This document shows, one piece after another, positions 12,204-24,229 of a stretch of DNA of 64,000 nucleotides (position 1 is its first letter; each line of letters opens with the position of its first letter). The notes beneath the pieces were generated by a model. It worked only from the letters and a program-made list of their open reading frames with translations, was not told where the DNA came from and made no database searches. Where the stretch lies: the NCBI GenBank assembly GCA_944470555.2, contig OX104127.1, forward strand, positions 32,441,661-32,505,660. The letters are read 5' to 3'. Origin of the DNA: Heterobilharzia americana. Lineage: Eukaryota > Platyhelminthes > Trematoda > Strigeidida > Schistosomatidae. Made by a program: the position numbers and the translations under genes.

Positions 12204-13884
12204 TTATACACTATCTTGTATGTCTAGTTGGTTAGAGAAATTTCCTACACTTAATTCATTAGACGATCTGCTACTTGCGCTACGGACATGAGACTCAGTG
12301 GTGGTGCATGCCGATATGACCAGTGAAGTTTGATTGTACAATGATTTATGATCTCTTGCTGTTTGAGAGTGCAAATACGTAGTTGATCCGCTGTTCATTC
12401 TTACTAGTGACTTGCAGTGCGGTTTGTGATCGGTGCAAACCGGGGATGGTAGCCCCAGGCTCATGTTTCTGGAGGGTGAAACGATCCTATGAACCATGGG
12501 TCGTACATATTGTTCGGGGTCCCAAAAAAATCTTGATGAGGCTCAAAAGTAGGGATGGTATTAGGGGAGTAATTATGTACATTCCCATAGTACTGGCTAG
12601 GATCATCCGGGTGCCGATGTAGGTTCGGGTAGGATATATGAAACCTGTATGACATGAATGTATTTGGCATACCACATGGCATCCTGTTGGGGCCCTGATA
12701 GCTGGGTAAAGGTGATCTAGGGTACTGTCTAATGTCAGATGCCTTCAAGTTATTGTAGTGTCTCTTTCCAACGGTTGAGGTTAGGTGTGTAACATGCCCT
12801 TTCGGTAGGTTTTCTTTTCGAGATGCCTTACTTCCCGTAGATCCAATAGCGGCTTTGTCCATGGCGACTATGTTAGCTACGAAGTTTTCTTCACCATCGT
12901 TAGACAAAATGCTTTTAAAAACGACTTTCTTCGAGAGCTTTGTAGGTCTAAAGTGCATGGTTTCACCTGCAGGTCTGTGTTTAGTGACGTTACTATCAGC
13001 TAAAAGGTTTTTTATCGATATTTAACTTAGGGAGGCTAGTGCTGATAGCTGGGGTTCCATGAGGAATTAAACAATCCGGATTACTTAGGTCCAAGTCCAC
13101 TTGGCATCGCTTCACCACCAGAGTGGTTGGCGCAATAGGGTTGCTGGTCACAGTAGCACTATTCCAGTGTTTCTCAGGGCATCCAGTACCTTCGTAGTTT
13201 GCACACATTGGAGTGGTAGGACCTTTTCTCCTTTGTTTTCTGCGCTGACAAGGGGTTTTGTCCGGTACGATTGTGATAGTTTTAAAATTACTGTTTAATC
13301 TTATATGATCCTGATAGTTAATGAACCTCTTAGCATCACATGGGGTGGTGAACTTGAAAAAAATGGGGCAACTTAGCTGTGCCGCTTTCTTGTGGAGGCG
13401 TTTGCAATCATAGTGCATAGGCGTCATGCCACATGAGTTTAACAACCTTCTCTTGACGACACCTAAAGATATGGTATCTGGAACATTGTACACTGTTGCC
13501 TGTTCAGAAGATGCCAGCCTCTTCATTTCTTCACTTGCCAAGTAATCTATTAGCGTTTCAGCTTATTCAATATGGTTTGGGACTAGGTTGTTATGTTTTC
13601 CAAAAAGACAGGCCGTGTTGGAAGTCCTCAACTACTTTCTTGATTCCATCTATCATGGACTTAGTACTGTCAATTTCTTCTCTATTTTCCTTGATGTTAT
13701 TATTCATAACCGACATAATGTCTTCAGCCCTGACGAGCGGTGTAAGGCATGTAAGTTCTTTACGATCTGGATTATATGACGCGATAGAGTTTCGGTCACA
13801 ATCTGAAATATTGGTGGAACCAACTCTTTTATTCTTATCTCTAGAGCTATCCATCTTTGAACACTTTGCTTTCGACCACCCCAT
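12204..13884 (-). pseudogene. CR1 ORF1 (nucleic-acid-binding protein) remnant
   Basis: Three open pieces in series (13884-13591, 13541-12996, 12958-12461) and a tail to 12204 form a basic ORF1-type protein. The middle piece has a Cys/His-poor basic region ('CQRRKQRRKG') followed by 'CANYEGTGCPEKHWN', which keeps a C-x7-C-x3-H spacing and resembles a worn zinc knuckle. CR1 ORF1 proteins bind the element RNA, and that role is inferred here. The frames are interrupted, so no functional protein is expected. Confidence 0.6.
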
Positions 13885-14099
13885 TTTTATAATAGGTTTT
13901 AAGTGAGGTGTGCGGTTGGCGGTAATGTATGCAGTCTAAAAGGATGGGAATACACTGTCTATATATAACAATGTAGCCCTAAATTATCCAGACAGAATAT
14001 ATCGTTATATTACTATATATATACAGTAATGATGAGCTAGGCACAACAAGAAATCGACAAAAGATATAATCAAGGATCACGTGTAAAAGTAACGCACAG

Positions 14100-16640
14100 T
14101 TTCAACGTTACCACGTCATGTATCTAGGAGGGATGGCTCAAAAACTACAAGATTCCACTATTTGGGTAGTAGAGTATAGGGCAAAATTGCTCAGTGCCAT
14201 CGCAACAACCACCTTGGCAGCCTACGACCATGTATTCCTAGCTGGAGGCTTCAACACACCGACGCTCGACCCGGGGTGTGAAGTAAGATGTGGGCATAAA
14301 TCTTTCGAACAAAAACTTCGAAGTACTTTCATGGCAGCAGGACTAACAGAGAAGGTTGGGGAAAAAGCCAGATAGGGACCGGACGGAAAGGATCACCACT
14401 GGACTGCTTTCTGACAGACGATGATCTTTTGGTGGGCGATATCTGCGTCCAGCCCCCCTTAGGTAAAATCTATCACTCATTGGTGAGATTCTGATAACCA
14501 AAGAGACACTACCAGTAGTTGAGTCAGAAGCGCCCCGCTGTTACCGAAAAGCAGACTACCACCTCATGAACAACGAATTCCTGGAGGCTGCACGGCCTCA
14601 AGAATGGGACTCATTATCGATAGATAAACAGTGGATACAGATTAAAGATATTACCTGGAGCGCTATCGAAAAAGAGTGTTCCAAAATTAACCAGACGGCC
14701 ACCTCTCAAACGTTCTTGGGTAACTCGCGCAACCCAAAGACAAACAGAGGGGAAAAAGGAGGCCTGGTACCGGTGGCGTACATCGCGCAAGGAATCAGAC
14801 CTTCATAGCTTCAGGACCTTACGAAACTTGTGTAATATAAGAACTAGTAATGACAAGTATACACACCAAAGCAACCTGGCTGAACAGTTAAGCTGCCACC
14901 CTGAAAGTCTGTATCGGTTTGTGTCACAACGGAAGCCGATGAATAAGGGCTTAAACCTGATCACCGGGCCGGCTGGAGAACCGTTGAACGGCAGCGAAAT
15001 AGAGGAATTGTTGAGCAGTCGATTTGACGAGCAACCCAACCCAGTTGTACATCCGCTACCAACATCTAACAATGTAACGAAGTCTCAGGACTGCGATGCA
15101 AAGCTGATGAACGTGAACATTTCGTCAAGCCAAGTGTCCGCGAAACTCTCAACACTGAGAATAGGGAAATCCCCAGGCTGTGACGACATAAAACCGGTTG
15201 TCCTACGCAACTGTGCTGAAGTGCTAAACATACCCATATGCAACCTGTTCACGTGCTGGCTGTAAGTCAACTCCCCAAAGAATGGAAACGCGCCATCCCC
15301 TCACCAATCTTCAAACGAGGAGACCAAAAGAACCCATGCAACTACATGCCAGCAGCATTACTCCACATACCTTCCAAGGTACTGAAAAGCCTGGCTGCAG
15401 ATATTGTTTGGGACTACCTTAACAGAAACAACATTGTCCATCCCACCCAGCATGGCTACAGAACCGGGCGGTCATGTGCCACAAACTTGGTGACCGCTTG
15501 GGATGACTGGACTACTAGATGGGACAACAAACAACAAGTTCACGTTATCTTCTTGGACTTGGCCAAAGCTTTTGATAGCGTCCCACACCGCACTGTGCTC
15601 GCCAAACTAGTAAAAGTGGGTACCACTGAACCACTCTTAGCAAGGCTTACAGCATACCTAGGGGATAGAGAATTCTGCACTGAAGTGAACAGAATGCGAT
15701 CAACCTGGAGGAAAGCAGGAACAGGAGTTTCTGAAGGAGCTATCCTTGGACCACTCCTATTTTAATCATTTATAAACGACCTCCCACTATAATCTCCTGA
15801 TCTATCCTCCTATTCTCCGACGACATGAAGATGTGGAGGACGATAGGCGACGAAGAGGATCCTAGAGTGCTCCAAAACGACCTGTTGCAGCTAGAGTCCT
15901 GGTCAGCTGCAAACGGTTTAAGCTTTGATTGGGAGAAGTGCAAGGTGATATATCTTTGTACACCAGAGGCTACGAAAATCGACTACACTCTTAACAAGTG
16001 TGCAATCACCAAGGTATCCACAGAGTAGGACCTAGGACTAAACTTTTCTGACACACTGGATACTAATGGCATTCATAAGGGGATGGCAGCGAACGCGAAC
16101 GCCATTATGCACTTTCTAAGAAGGAAACTTGGATTGTTAACTCCAGAGTTATTCCTCATGGTATTCGAAACATGCGTTTGACCACACCTAGAGGTGTTCA
16201 ACAAGGTAGCCCCTCCCTTTACTAAAGAGAGACGCAAATTCTCTCGAGAAGGTACAAAGAAGAGCAACAAAGTTGGTTGTCGGATTAACAGGCAAAATAT
16301 ACGCACAACTCCTCAGACAACTCAACCTGTTCATACTAAGCTATCGAAGAAAACGAGGTGATGCGATAACAGCCTACAAGATCATTCATCAAGTGGACCA
16401 CCAAATAGGACAACATTATCGGTCCAAAACCGACAATCCCGTGGGAACCCCACTCACATACCCCACCATAGGGCAAGGACTAGAGTGAGATCTAACTTCT
16501 TCTCCCATAAAGTATGTGTCTTATGGAATGCGCTACAGAAAGAAGTGGCCACAGCTAATCAGTCAACTCCTTCAAACGATTACTGGATGAGTATGTGAGC
16601 GCAAATGGCTTGTTACGAACATATGTCGGTAGCAACCGAT
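14100..16640 (+). mobile_element. Second CR1/Jockey-like retrotransposon family (CR1-C), 5'-truncated
   Basis: The copy holds an endonuclease fragment (14170-14375, 'HVFLAGGFNTP'), a linker and RT (14828-15765) and the RT C-terminal domain (15825-16620, several frames, including 'SYRRKRGDAITAYKI' and 'FFSHKVCVLWNALQKEV'). RT motifs seen are 'GKSPGCDDIKPVVLRN', 'FLDLAKAFDSVPH' (15550-15590) and 'GVSEGAILGPLLF'. The YADD block is replaced by 'FSDDMKMW' (15815-15840). A frame change separates 'NLFTCW' and 'LPKEWKRAIPSP' near 15240-15270. It is clearly distinct in sequence from CR1-A and is inactive. Confidence 0.8.
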
Positions 16641-17065
16641 GATACGCCCTTCCATCCCTTTATTCTCTAACCCAAGTATCTGCATTGAGATGCACCTCTC
16701 CTCTATATTATTACCAGTCACATGTATCTTTTCAAAAGTACTTTTCACTTCTTTTCTCTCTCCCCATTCCACCCGTTTCTATCACTATTTAAATAACGCT
16801 TAACACTTACTTTCAGGTGCCTACAACAACAGGAATTGCAAACGGTTGACTGATCGTATCAGCAGCTCCGTTGCCTGCCCCCCCACTAAACAAACCAAGC
16901 AATAATTTGCAGATAGAACACCTTCAAATAGACAAACAATACCATCAAAGATATAAGCAGGAAAACGCAAAGACCTCTGCTACCATCGAAGGAGTACAAC
17001 AGAACAAAAAGAACCAAGCCTCAAGAACTAGAAGCGAGGGCTCAAAAACTGCAAGTTTCCTCTAC
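16640..17065 (+). repeat. Repeat following CR1-C, same family as 1-394
   Basis: This is collinear with the left edge of the window and directly follows the RT C-terminal domain of the CR1-C copy. It is probably the 3'UTR of that family. The block 'ggctcaaaaact-caag' at its end recurs near 14128, in front of the endonuclease piece of CR1-C, so the arrangement of this family is not fully clear. Confidence 0.5.
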
Positions 17066-17070
17066 TGGCA

Positions 17071-17560
17071 CTATTGTTGTTGGATGTTGGTTGTTGTACT
17101 TAACCGCGCTATAACGAAAAGATCGGCTCTCAAGGTTAAACTGGTAAGCTTATGAAACTTAGGTAGTAAGTTGTCTGCAGTGCAGATTACGATTTCAGTC
17201 AGAAGTTCCAAAACCATAGTTTTTTCTATATTTTGTGCTATTCTCATCCTATAAGCCAACTTGGACAGAAACACACTTCGTAGAAACTTGGCGTTAGTAA
17301 CCCTTAGATAAAGTTTTCGACAGTTCGATCGTATATATTTCCATGGTATTTTCAACTGCTTCATACAACCTAACTTGAAATTTGGGACTATTATCCTCCT
17401 TTCTCTACAGGACAAATCTGCTCGAGGACTTGGGTCTAAAACATACGAAGAACGACTGGTTGCTCTTGATCTATATCGTACGGGGTACTGAAAACAAGAA
17501 AGGGATTCGATTATGGCTATTAACATCTTCACATCCCTGGATACCCACTCCATCACTTAT
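17071..17560 (+). mobile_element. Fragment of a non-LTR RT C-terminal domain
   Basis: Plus-strand translation at about 17420-17530 gives 'GSKTYEERLVALDLYRTGY' followed by a stop and 'KQERDSIMAINIF'. This matches the C-terminal signature of CR1/Jockey-type RTs (YEERL-x-LDLY-x4-RR-x-RGD-x2-x-AY-I). Upstream sequence (17071-17390) could not be assigned. The 161-codon minus-strand frame over the region is judged a shadow. Confidence 0.5.
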
Positions 17561-17785
17561 TGAATCTCATTTGTAGCACCAATCTTAGAAGACGTATGGA
17601 AACTAACCCCGGAACATAGCAGGTTAGATGTTAAAAGAAACTTGCATTCCATAGCAGCTGTTAAACCCTGAAATACTCCTGCAGAAATGATCTCGGGTAT
17701 TTCTTGTGAATCATCAGGCAGTAAACACTTTGGGTGCACTTTGACATTTTAGAATTGTTCCCGACATCAACTTAAGGCGCCCTAC
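17561..17785. other. Short unassigned stretch
   Basis: Nothing recognisable between the RT fragment and the inverted repeat. Confidence 0.3.
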
Positions 17786-17787
17786 CA

Positions 17788-18200
17788 CCCAGTCAACATT
17801 TTTACGCGGAAAAACGCCATTTTCGGAACACGGCGAATAAAAAAACAGGGCAATGTAGCGAAACTCGGGGATTTCACCATGGTCTGTCATTTCACCCGGC
17901 AAAAATATTGATCGGGGACCTCATTTATTATTATTTGATGGTACCAACAAACCACTGCAGCAACAATGTTTGGCGAGAAATCCACCCCAAGTGCTCTTAA
18001 ATCGGCAGTCGATGTGTCCAGTAGACTTCATCTTAGCATCTAACAGGTTTATGTTATCTGCCCAGTCAACAACTGCAAGGCGAAACGAGGAACAATGGGG
18101 GAGTATAGCGTTGAAAAATCGGGGTTTCGCAACATTGCCCCCAGTTTTACACCGCGTTCTGTTCTGAAAATAGCCCCGTGTTTTCCCGCCAAAATGTCTA
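17788..18200. repeat. Inverted repeat with about 90-bp arms
   Basis: The left arm 17788-17880 reverse-complements onto 18108-18200; in both, 'TTTCGC-ACATTGCCC' and 'GAAAAT-G' blocks lie in the same order. The arms are diverged (roughly three quarters identical by eye) and GC-rich compared with their surroundings. The ~230-bp centre also contains 'CCCAGTCAACA', which recurs in the left arm. It has no ORF and may be a fold-back element or two opposed copies of a repeat. Confidence 0.5.
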
Positions 18201-18279
18201 CGGCGTGCACTCTAGATCTACCAAAGTTTCTCTGGTGATGACCAATTTCTGTCTAGTTTGACAAGACGGAGAGCTCGTT

Positions 18280-19500
18280 AATTTCGCTCATGACAAAGTT
18301 GAACAAGAATAGAGTAAGTGAACATCCTTGATAAACTCAGTTCAACTTATGCAACTCACCATCAGTTCTAATGCGTTCAAGGGTTTTTGAGTACAAAGCC
18401 TTCAACAAGGTAGTGTAATTACTTAGCATCCCTTTTAGTGAGTGCCATAAAATCTCTCCATTTATGGTATCGACTGCTGCTTACATGTCGATAAATATAT
18501 CTAGTTTGGAGCATCGATAAGTGAGCCCGTGTTCCAGAATCTGCGGAGAGTGAATATCCCGTCGTTACACCCACAGCGAGATCTGATATCCTCCTGGTTT
18601 CTTATAACTCACTCTTGAGCTCCAGTTAGTCGTTTTGTAATTACACAAACTAGAAACGATATTCGGCAGACTGGTTTCTATGTGGTTATCACAAAATGAT
18701 TTCTCCACTTTTTAGAAGACTACGCAATCAGGGATTAAGACTAGTTAGAGGGAATCGTATTGAATCCCATAAACCATCTGTTGCTTCACTTTACTTGGCC
18801 AATAGTCGTTGACCACCGTCAATTTGACACTGGTGCCGGGCCATCTGTTCCTGATACTTTTCCTCCTTTCAGATTACTTACAGCTTTCTTGGCTTCTGCA
18901 AGTATTAAGCACCCTGTCCCCATGTTCATTTCAGCATCCGACTACATAGCGGGCAGTACAATAGCTGGAGGCCGTTTTAACTGTTCCTCAAAGTGTTTCG
19001 CCTCTCGTTCTAGTCCTCTTTGCGAGTAAATCACAGACGCATCCTTCTCCGCTATAGTATCAGTATCCATTGATCTTTTCTCCCTCGTTCGCTTGATAGG
19101 TCTAAATAACTGTCGTTACTTATCACCTCTCCCCTTCCTATCTCTTTAGCCTTTGTTGAAAACCACTACTCGTGGTCCTCGCGTAGATTTTTGCCAGCCT
19201 ACGTTTCAGTTGCCTCCACTCCTCATTGTACTCGAAGCTTGAAGGAATGCGTTCGCGTGTTTCCAATAATTCTAGAGAAGTGGCTGAGATCCATAAGCCT
19301 TTTCGAACCTTTTCCTCAGGGTTTTACTTACGTTTTTACAGCAGACTGGAGATGGTGTCAGACTTCTTGATGAGTGATTTTGTTTCGTCCTGATAACTGT
19401 CTAGCCAGTTTCTCTCTGCAAGCAGCCTCACCATTCATATCGTGGGGCTACTCTCAAAATGGTCGTGCTGCAAGTTTTTTTACGTCAATTTTAACGCGGT
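18280..19500 (-). mobile_element. RTE-B fragment (RT and upstream linker), minus strand
   Basis: Minus-strand translation gives worn RT and linker pieces of the family seen intact at 24.9-26.7 kb. The 'DAAVDTINGEI' type region around 18460 corresponds to the AAFDSVDRE block, and the antisense of 18750-19020 contains the GRAAGPDGLPAEV region. Many stops are present. It is followed directly to the right by another copy in the same orientation. Confidence 0.6.
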
Positions 19501-19634
19501 CGCATTAGAGCTCAAACAAACGCATGATTGCTATATAAACACCGATTATCTCCAGTGGTAACTGATAGCAACATGGTCTCCCTGTATTCACCATTGAGTT
19601 GCGGTCGGTAGACGTAAAGTCAAACACTGTCTGA

Positions 19635-21410
19635 CTGACTGACAAAATAAACGTGGAACCTCGCACATAAGTGCGTCGGCTCAAGTCCTCACGCTCCACA
19701 GTAGTACGGAAAGAATATGCGGATAGAAAAGGAGTGACATCAAATTTTCAAAACATTCTGGGAGAATAAACAATCTAAAGGTCAATGATAGTGCTAATAT
19801 TCAAACTTTAGAAGATGTCAAGTAGTGAATACATCTGCATCACTGTGACTGATTTCGAGCCATGTCCCTAAGAGTTCTCGACCACTGACCGCTTCCATCT
19901 CGGGGACCCCAACTAGGCGATCTGCATCTTCCCACACGGCTCAGACCAACAGTCATAGATTTCAGGGACTGTTGCCAGGTGTTGGTCTGACACTCCGAAC
20001 CCTCTTCCAACGTGATCCAGCTTCCCCTAGTATGACATGTTGAGGTAGGCGGTGGCTTAGCATCCACAGTACTTGTCTAAGTTGCCTCAGTCGACTAAGA
20101 CTAAAAATCTCATCAATCGACTTGCATTTCTTGCCTATTACGCTTCGTCTGACCTCAGCATTGCTTACGCGGTGATTCCACCAAACGCGAGCAATGCTAC
20201 GAAGATATCTGTGATCAAAACCCTGTAACCGCTTCATGTCTTCCACTTTTAGCTGCGATATCCCCTAGCTATATAAGAGGACGGAACTGACTGCAGTGTA
20301 GAATACTCATCCTTTGACAGATTATCGGATATCTTGCCAGTCAGTGCCACAGTTGACGCACGTTGGCAGGTGCTAAACGGGCCTTCTGTATCCGAGCTGA
20401 GATTTTGTCAGCAACCACCCAGTCTGATGGGCTGGTGCAACTCCTCATGTAAGTGAAGTGGTCAACGCGTCTCATCACTTCACTCCCTATCATTAAGCTG
20501 GGAGTCGTTGCAGGGCAGTTTTGAAGTATAATTTTGCATTTGACAGGTACGAAACGCACGCCGAATATACACATATTTCCGCTCAATGCATTCAGATGAG
20601 CCTTCAAAACAACAGCGTCTGCATATTCTAAGTCAACTACATGACCTACAAGTAGTAAGTCAATCCCTGTGAATTCAGACGTACCTAAAATTATGTCGAT
20701 TAGTACGCCTATGATGAAGTTAAACAGGAACAATGACAGTGAACATTCCTGGTGAACCCCACTAGTTGTTGTCGATTCTGATGAAGATTTTTCACAAGCC
20801 CTGACATGGTTGCTCGAGCTCGAGTAGAGATTTTTAATTAGCTTTGTATATTTGCTCCTTTAGAAGTCAGACACTGTCACAATACCTCACGGCCGGCCAA
20901 GTCAAATGCCGCCTTCAGATCAAGAAATATGACGTGTCAGGCGGCGGTAGGTATGCTTGCGTTCCAGAACCTATCGGAGGGTGAAAATACGATCGATGCA
21001 TCCCAGACCAGATCTGAAACCTGCCTGGTTTTCTCGAGTTTCCTGTTTTCGAGCTCCTGTTCGGCTTCGGATAATTACGGAACTCAGGACTTTGGACACT
21101 ATTCGTCAAGCTAATTCCCCTATGATTTCTCCCCTTTCCTGTAAACTGGGATGATCAGGTCTTACTGCTTTGCACCGTTCCAGGTTCAACACAGCTTTCT
21201 CAACTTCAAGGTAAATGGGGGGACCGACATTTACGCCTCATCTAGGTTCAGCCTCGCTTTCGCTAGTCACCACTACTCTCGATCGATTCGAAGACTCTTG
21301 GTCAACCTACGTTTAAGTTGTTTTCGCTCTTCTTTGTGGTCAGAGCCAACTGAAACCAGTCTTCTCACATCAATCACGGAAAGATCCACTCAGTCGAACA
21401 GCACATAGAC
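19635..21410 (-). mobile_element. RTE-B copy with (GTCA)n tail, minus strand
   Basis: The element 3' end is at 19635: in element orientation it finishes ATTTT followed by (GTCA)3. Moving right come the C-terminal pieces (20246-19962, '[20 protein letters not shown]'), the RT pieces (20733-20341, with 'LEYADAVVL' in place of YADD, 'FGVRFVPVKCKI' and 'RVDHFTYM') and upstream RT sequence to about 21410. The YADD-to-YADA change removes one catalytic Asp. This 3' part is the same family as the copies at 43990, 49250, 53890 and 60205. Confidence 0.75.
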
Positions 21411-21466
21411 AGCTGTTTACTGGAATCCAGTCGAGAATCACTTTCCGTTATAATTCACGGTATACA

Positions 21467-21800
21467 TAACGATACAGTGCTCCGACGCGATATGATTAAC
21501 GATAAAACAATGACTTCTCAACTCGATATTCATCTGACATCAGAAGACAATGAGATTGAAAGTATTTTTACTTCAACCGAATAATAATAGCTGAAAACCC
21601 AGTCGTTTATATATCCTTAGATAGCATTGACCAGGGAAAACAAAAAAGCATATTAAGAGTGTAAAATGGACCAATCAGCGTTTAGTATCCTAAACTGCGG
21701 TAAAAATAAGTAACACCACGGCGCAAATAGGGCACAAAAATAAGGTTTAAATTTTACAATGATAATCTGAACATATTATAAGTTGGTTTTCATTAGGGAT
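21467..21800. repeat. LTR-like direct repeat, left copy (truncated)
   Basis: It is collinear with 23876-24229 over its whole length. Shared blocks include 'CAGCGTTTAGTAT-CTAAACT' and 'AATAAGGTTTAAA-TTTACAAT'. The right end is cut off at 'AGGGATTA' by the (ATT)n tail of the minus-strand RTE-A copy. It is diverged from the right copy by roughly 15-20 percent by eye. Confidence 0.55.
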
Positions 21801-23095
21801 TATTATTATTATTATTATTACTTGTCCCTTCGGTTCCTAGTGGAATATAGGGCTTCAGTAGCACTCTGTTCTCTGCAGTCTTTTGAATCCGGCCCCACCA
21901 CTGCCCAGAAGCTTTCATTTCTTCCTCATATGATCTCCTCCATGTCACTCTCGGACGCTCAACTCGTCGTTTCCCCCTTAGATTCCACTCGAGGATCTTG
22001 CCTGGCGCGTGATGTCTCCGAATGGTTTTCTCAGTGTACGCCCGGTCCAATCCATCTCCACTTTCTTCTGCATATTTGTTGAGTGATAGGTTCTTGGTTG
22101 GTTCGTTGCCAGAGTTCCTCGTCGCTTATTCTTATTATTCTGGCCATCCGATCTTCAGCATCGAGTGAGCGTAGGCGGCAGCTGTTGATGAATGTCTGTA
22201 GTTTGTTGGAATTGTTTTTCGTGACGCGTTAAGTCTCTGAACCATTACATAGAAGCACTGACTCGACTGAGAATCCGTCTGTTGTTCATGCTTTATTCTG
22301 AGTGCAGTCGATCTCCACACTGGTCTCAGACTTATGAAGGCTTGTCTTGCTTTTCCGATTCTGGCTTTAACATCCTCATCTGTGCAGCCGCCTGTAGTTG
22401 AAACGATGCTGCGTAGGTTGGTGAACGAGACAACCTGATTTAGATTTCTCCCGTTGATGGTGATTGATACTGTTGTTGGTTGGGTATCTTCATCACTTCT
22501 GTCTTCTCTACATTCACTTGAAGTCCCGTTTTCTCTGCCTCTTCTGTCAACTTGTTAGTTTTCGCCTGTAGATCTTCGAGTTTGTGCGACATTAGACATA
22601 AACCATTGGTGAAATCCAAATCTTCTAGGCTCTTTTCATCGGTCCAGCGTATGCCCGTCTTCTCGCCCCTCATGGTTTGTTGCACGATCCAGTCGAGTCG
22701 ACCATAATCAGGAATATCATGGGTGATAGTAGGCAGCCTTGTCTTACTCTTGTTTTCACTTTAAAGTCATTATTGATCTGAGCTTTCCATTGTGGATCAC
22801 TTGACATGTGGCATTTCCATATAACTGTTGAATGGGGTCGATAGAGATTTGTGGCACTCTATAGTGTTGAAGCAGCTGCCTGCCAGATTACTTCTAGATC
22901 GACGCTGTCGAAGGCCTTTTCAAAGTTGATAAAGTTGAGGTAGAGAGTTGACTGCCATTCTACGCTCTGTTCTATGATGATGCTTAGCGTTGCAATTTGG
23001 TCTATACATGAGTTGTTCTTCCTGAAGCCAGCCAGCCTGTTGGTATCGTATTTTTGAATGCACTCTCTGCTGCACGGCTCAATTTTATGCATACT
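21795..23095 (-). mobile_element. RTE-A copy, 5'-truncated, minus strand
   Basis: The element tail (TAA)n is at 21800-21822 (read as ATT on the plus strand). The RT C-terminal part follows (22050-21793, 22685-22440 with '[26 protein letters not shown]' in two parts) and then RT (23092-22859, '[15 protein letters not shown]'). The catalytic FADD is changed to FTNG. It has inserted into the LTR-like repeat at 21467. Confidence 0.8.
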
Positions 23096-23875
23096 TCAGC
23101 GAGTGTGCGAGAGCTGGCTATTGTGTCTCAGGATACTCTTGAAGTGAATGTTGAAGATTAAGTTCTATTTCCCGATGAGGTCAATCTAATAACCACACTT
23201 TGGTGCTGAATACGTGCCTCTTCGACACATCATGAGTTCATGGCTAGAGATTCCAGAGTTTCAGTGAGCTATGGTTGCTGTCTGATTTGACCATAGAGTT
23301 CAGACGTTGAAGGCTTCTACATGAGATCGATGTCGCGTGGGGTCTCAGGAGACTTAGAATGAGGTATTGATCCCTTTGATTGTCCATAGTGGTTGCAGAT
23401 TGACAGGTTGTGCAAGGCGTAATAGGTTTTATATTAAGATCATAAGACTAAGGCAAAGGAGGAGACATAATTGTGGAGGATATGTTGTGTGACTGGGTTT
23501 TGTGTGCTACTTTTTTTTCGCTGAATTTCGTGCTAGCCAAAAGTAGTTGGTTGTCTGATCACAGTTTTAGCAGGCGACCACTGTTATCTGTTCGTTCGTT
23601 TTAGATTTCAACAGTGCCACCTAAATGCATTTCTGCCTAACTTGCCTACCCATTTATTTTTTGAACTCACTTGCAGCAACAACTACGTTCGAATGTTTGA
23701 CAGTTTTCTGTAATACTCATCCTACACTTCATCCGAACTGCAGTCAGTGAGTGCTTAAGCAGAGATGTTAACGTTTTGGTGAGCAATGTTTAAGGTTCGA
23801 TTTGACTCTAATGTGGAGCCAGCAGTGGGGTTTTTGGAGACTCGCAATGGTGACTTGGATCTGTTACGATCCAAC
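23096..23875. other. Unassigned stretch between RTE-A copy and LTR-like repeat
   Basis: About 780 bases with no convincing ORF or repeat partner. If the two LTR-like repeats belong to one element, this would be its remaining internal sequence, but no gag or pol motif is visible. Confidence 0.3.
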
Positions 23876-24229
23876 ACTATAGATAACGACGCAACGCTCC
23901 GAGACGAATACGATTAAGGATAGAGCAATGCATTCTCAATTCGATATTCAGCTGACACCAGAAGACGATGAGACTGAAAGTTTATTCACTCCAACGGAAT
24001 GAATGCTAGTGAAAACTCAGTAGTTTAAAAATCCTTAGATGGCCTTAGCCTGAGGAAACAAATGGCATATTAAGAGTACAAAATGGGCCAACCAGCGTTT
24101 AGTATTCTAAACTGCGGTAATAATAAAAAATAGCATGCCGCAAAAAGGGCGCGAAAATAAGGTTTAAACTTTACAATGATAATATAAAAATATAAGTTAG
24201 TTATCTTAGGGATTGGCCATCCCTAACAG
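23876..24229. repeat. LTR-like direct repeat, right copy (354 bp)
   Basis: The repeat begins TGTTACGATCC and ends CCCTAACA, giving a terminal inverted TGTTA/TAACA typical of Ty3/gypsy LTRs. In minus orientation it contains AATAAA followed by a pyrimidine-rich stretch and ends GGATCGTAACA; in plus orientation it also contains AATAAA, so the orientation is undecided. The size is in the range of trematode gypsy LTRs. Confidence 0.55.

Larger units (their letters stand above)
9300..13905 (-). mobile_element. Nearly complete CR1-like retrotransposon (CR1-A family), minus strand
   Basis: Reading leftwards from 13905 the element has ORF1 (13884-12204, in pieces), the ORF2 endonuclease (12149-11195) and the RT plus 3' domain (11086-9379), followed by a short 3'UTR. 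Gene order and sequence match the CR1-A copy at 1130-7460. Stop codons split both ORFs, so it is a decayed but almost full-length copy of about 4.6 kb. The exact ends were not resolved. Confidence 0.85.

Noticed and set aside
12204..13884. A novel host gene on the minus strand
   Set aside because: Its position directly before a CR1 endonuclease-RT in the same orientation and its basic zinc-knuckle-like content identify it as CR1 ORF1.
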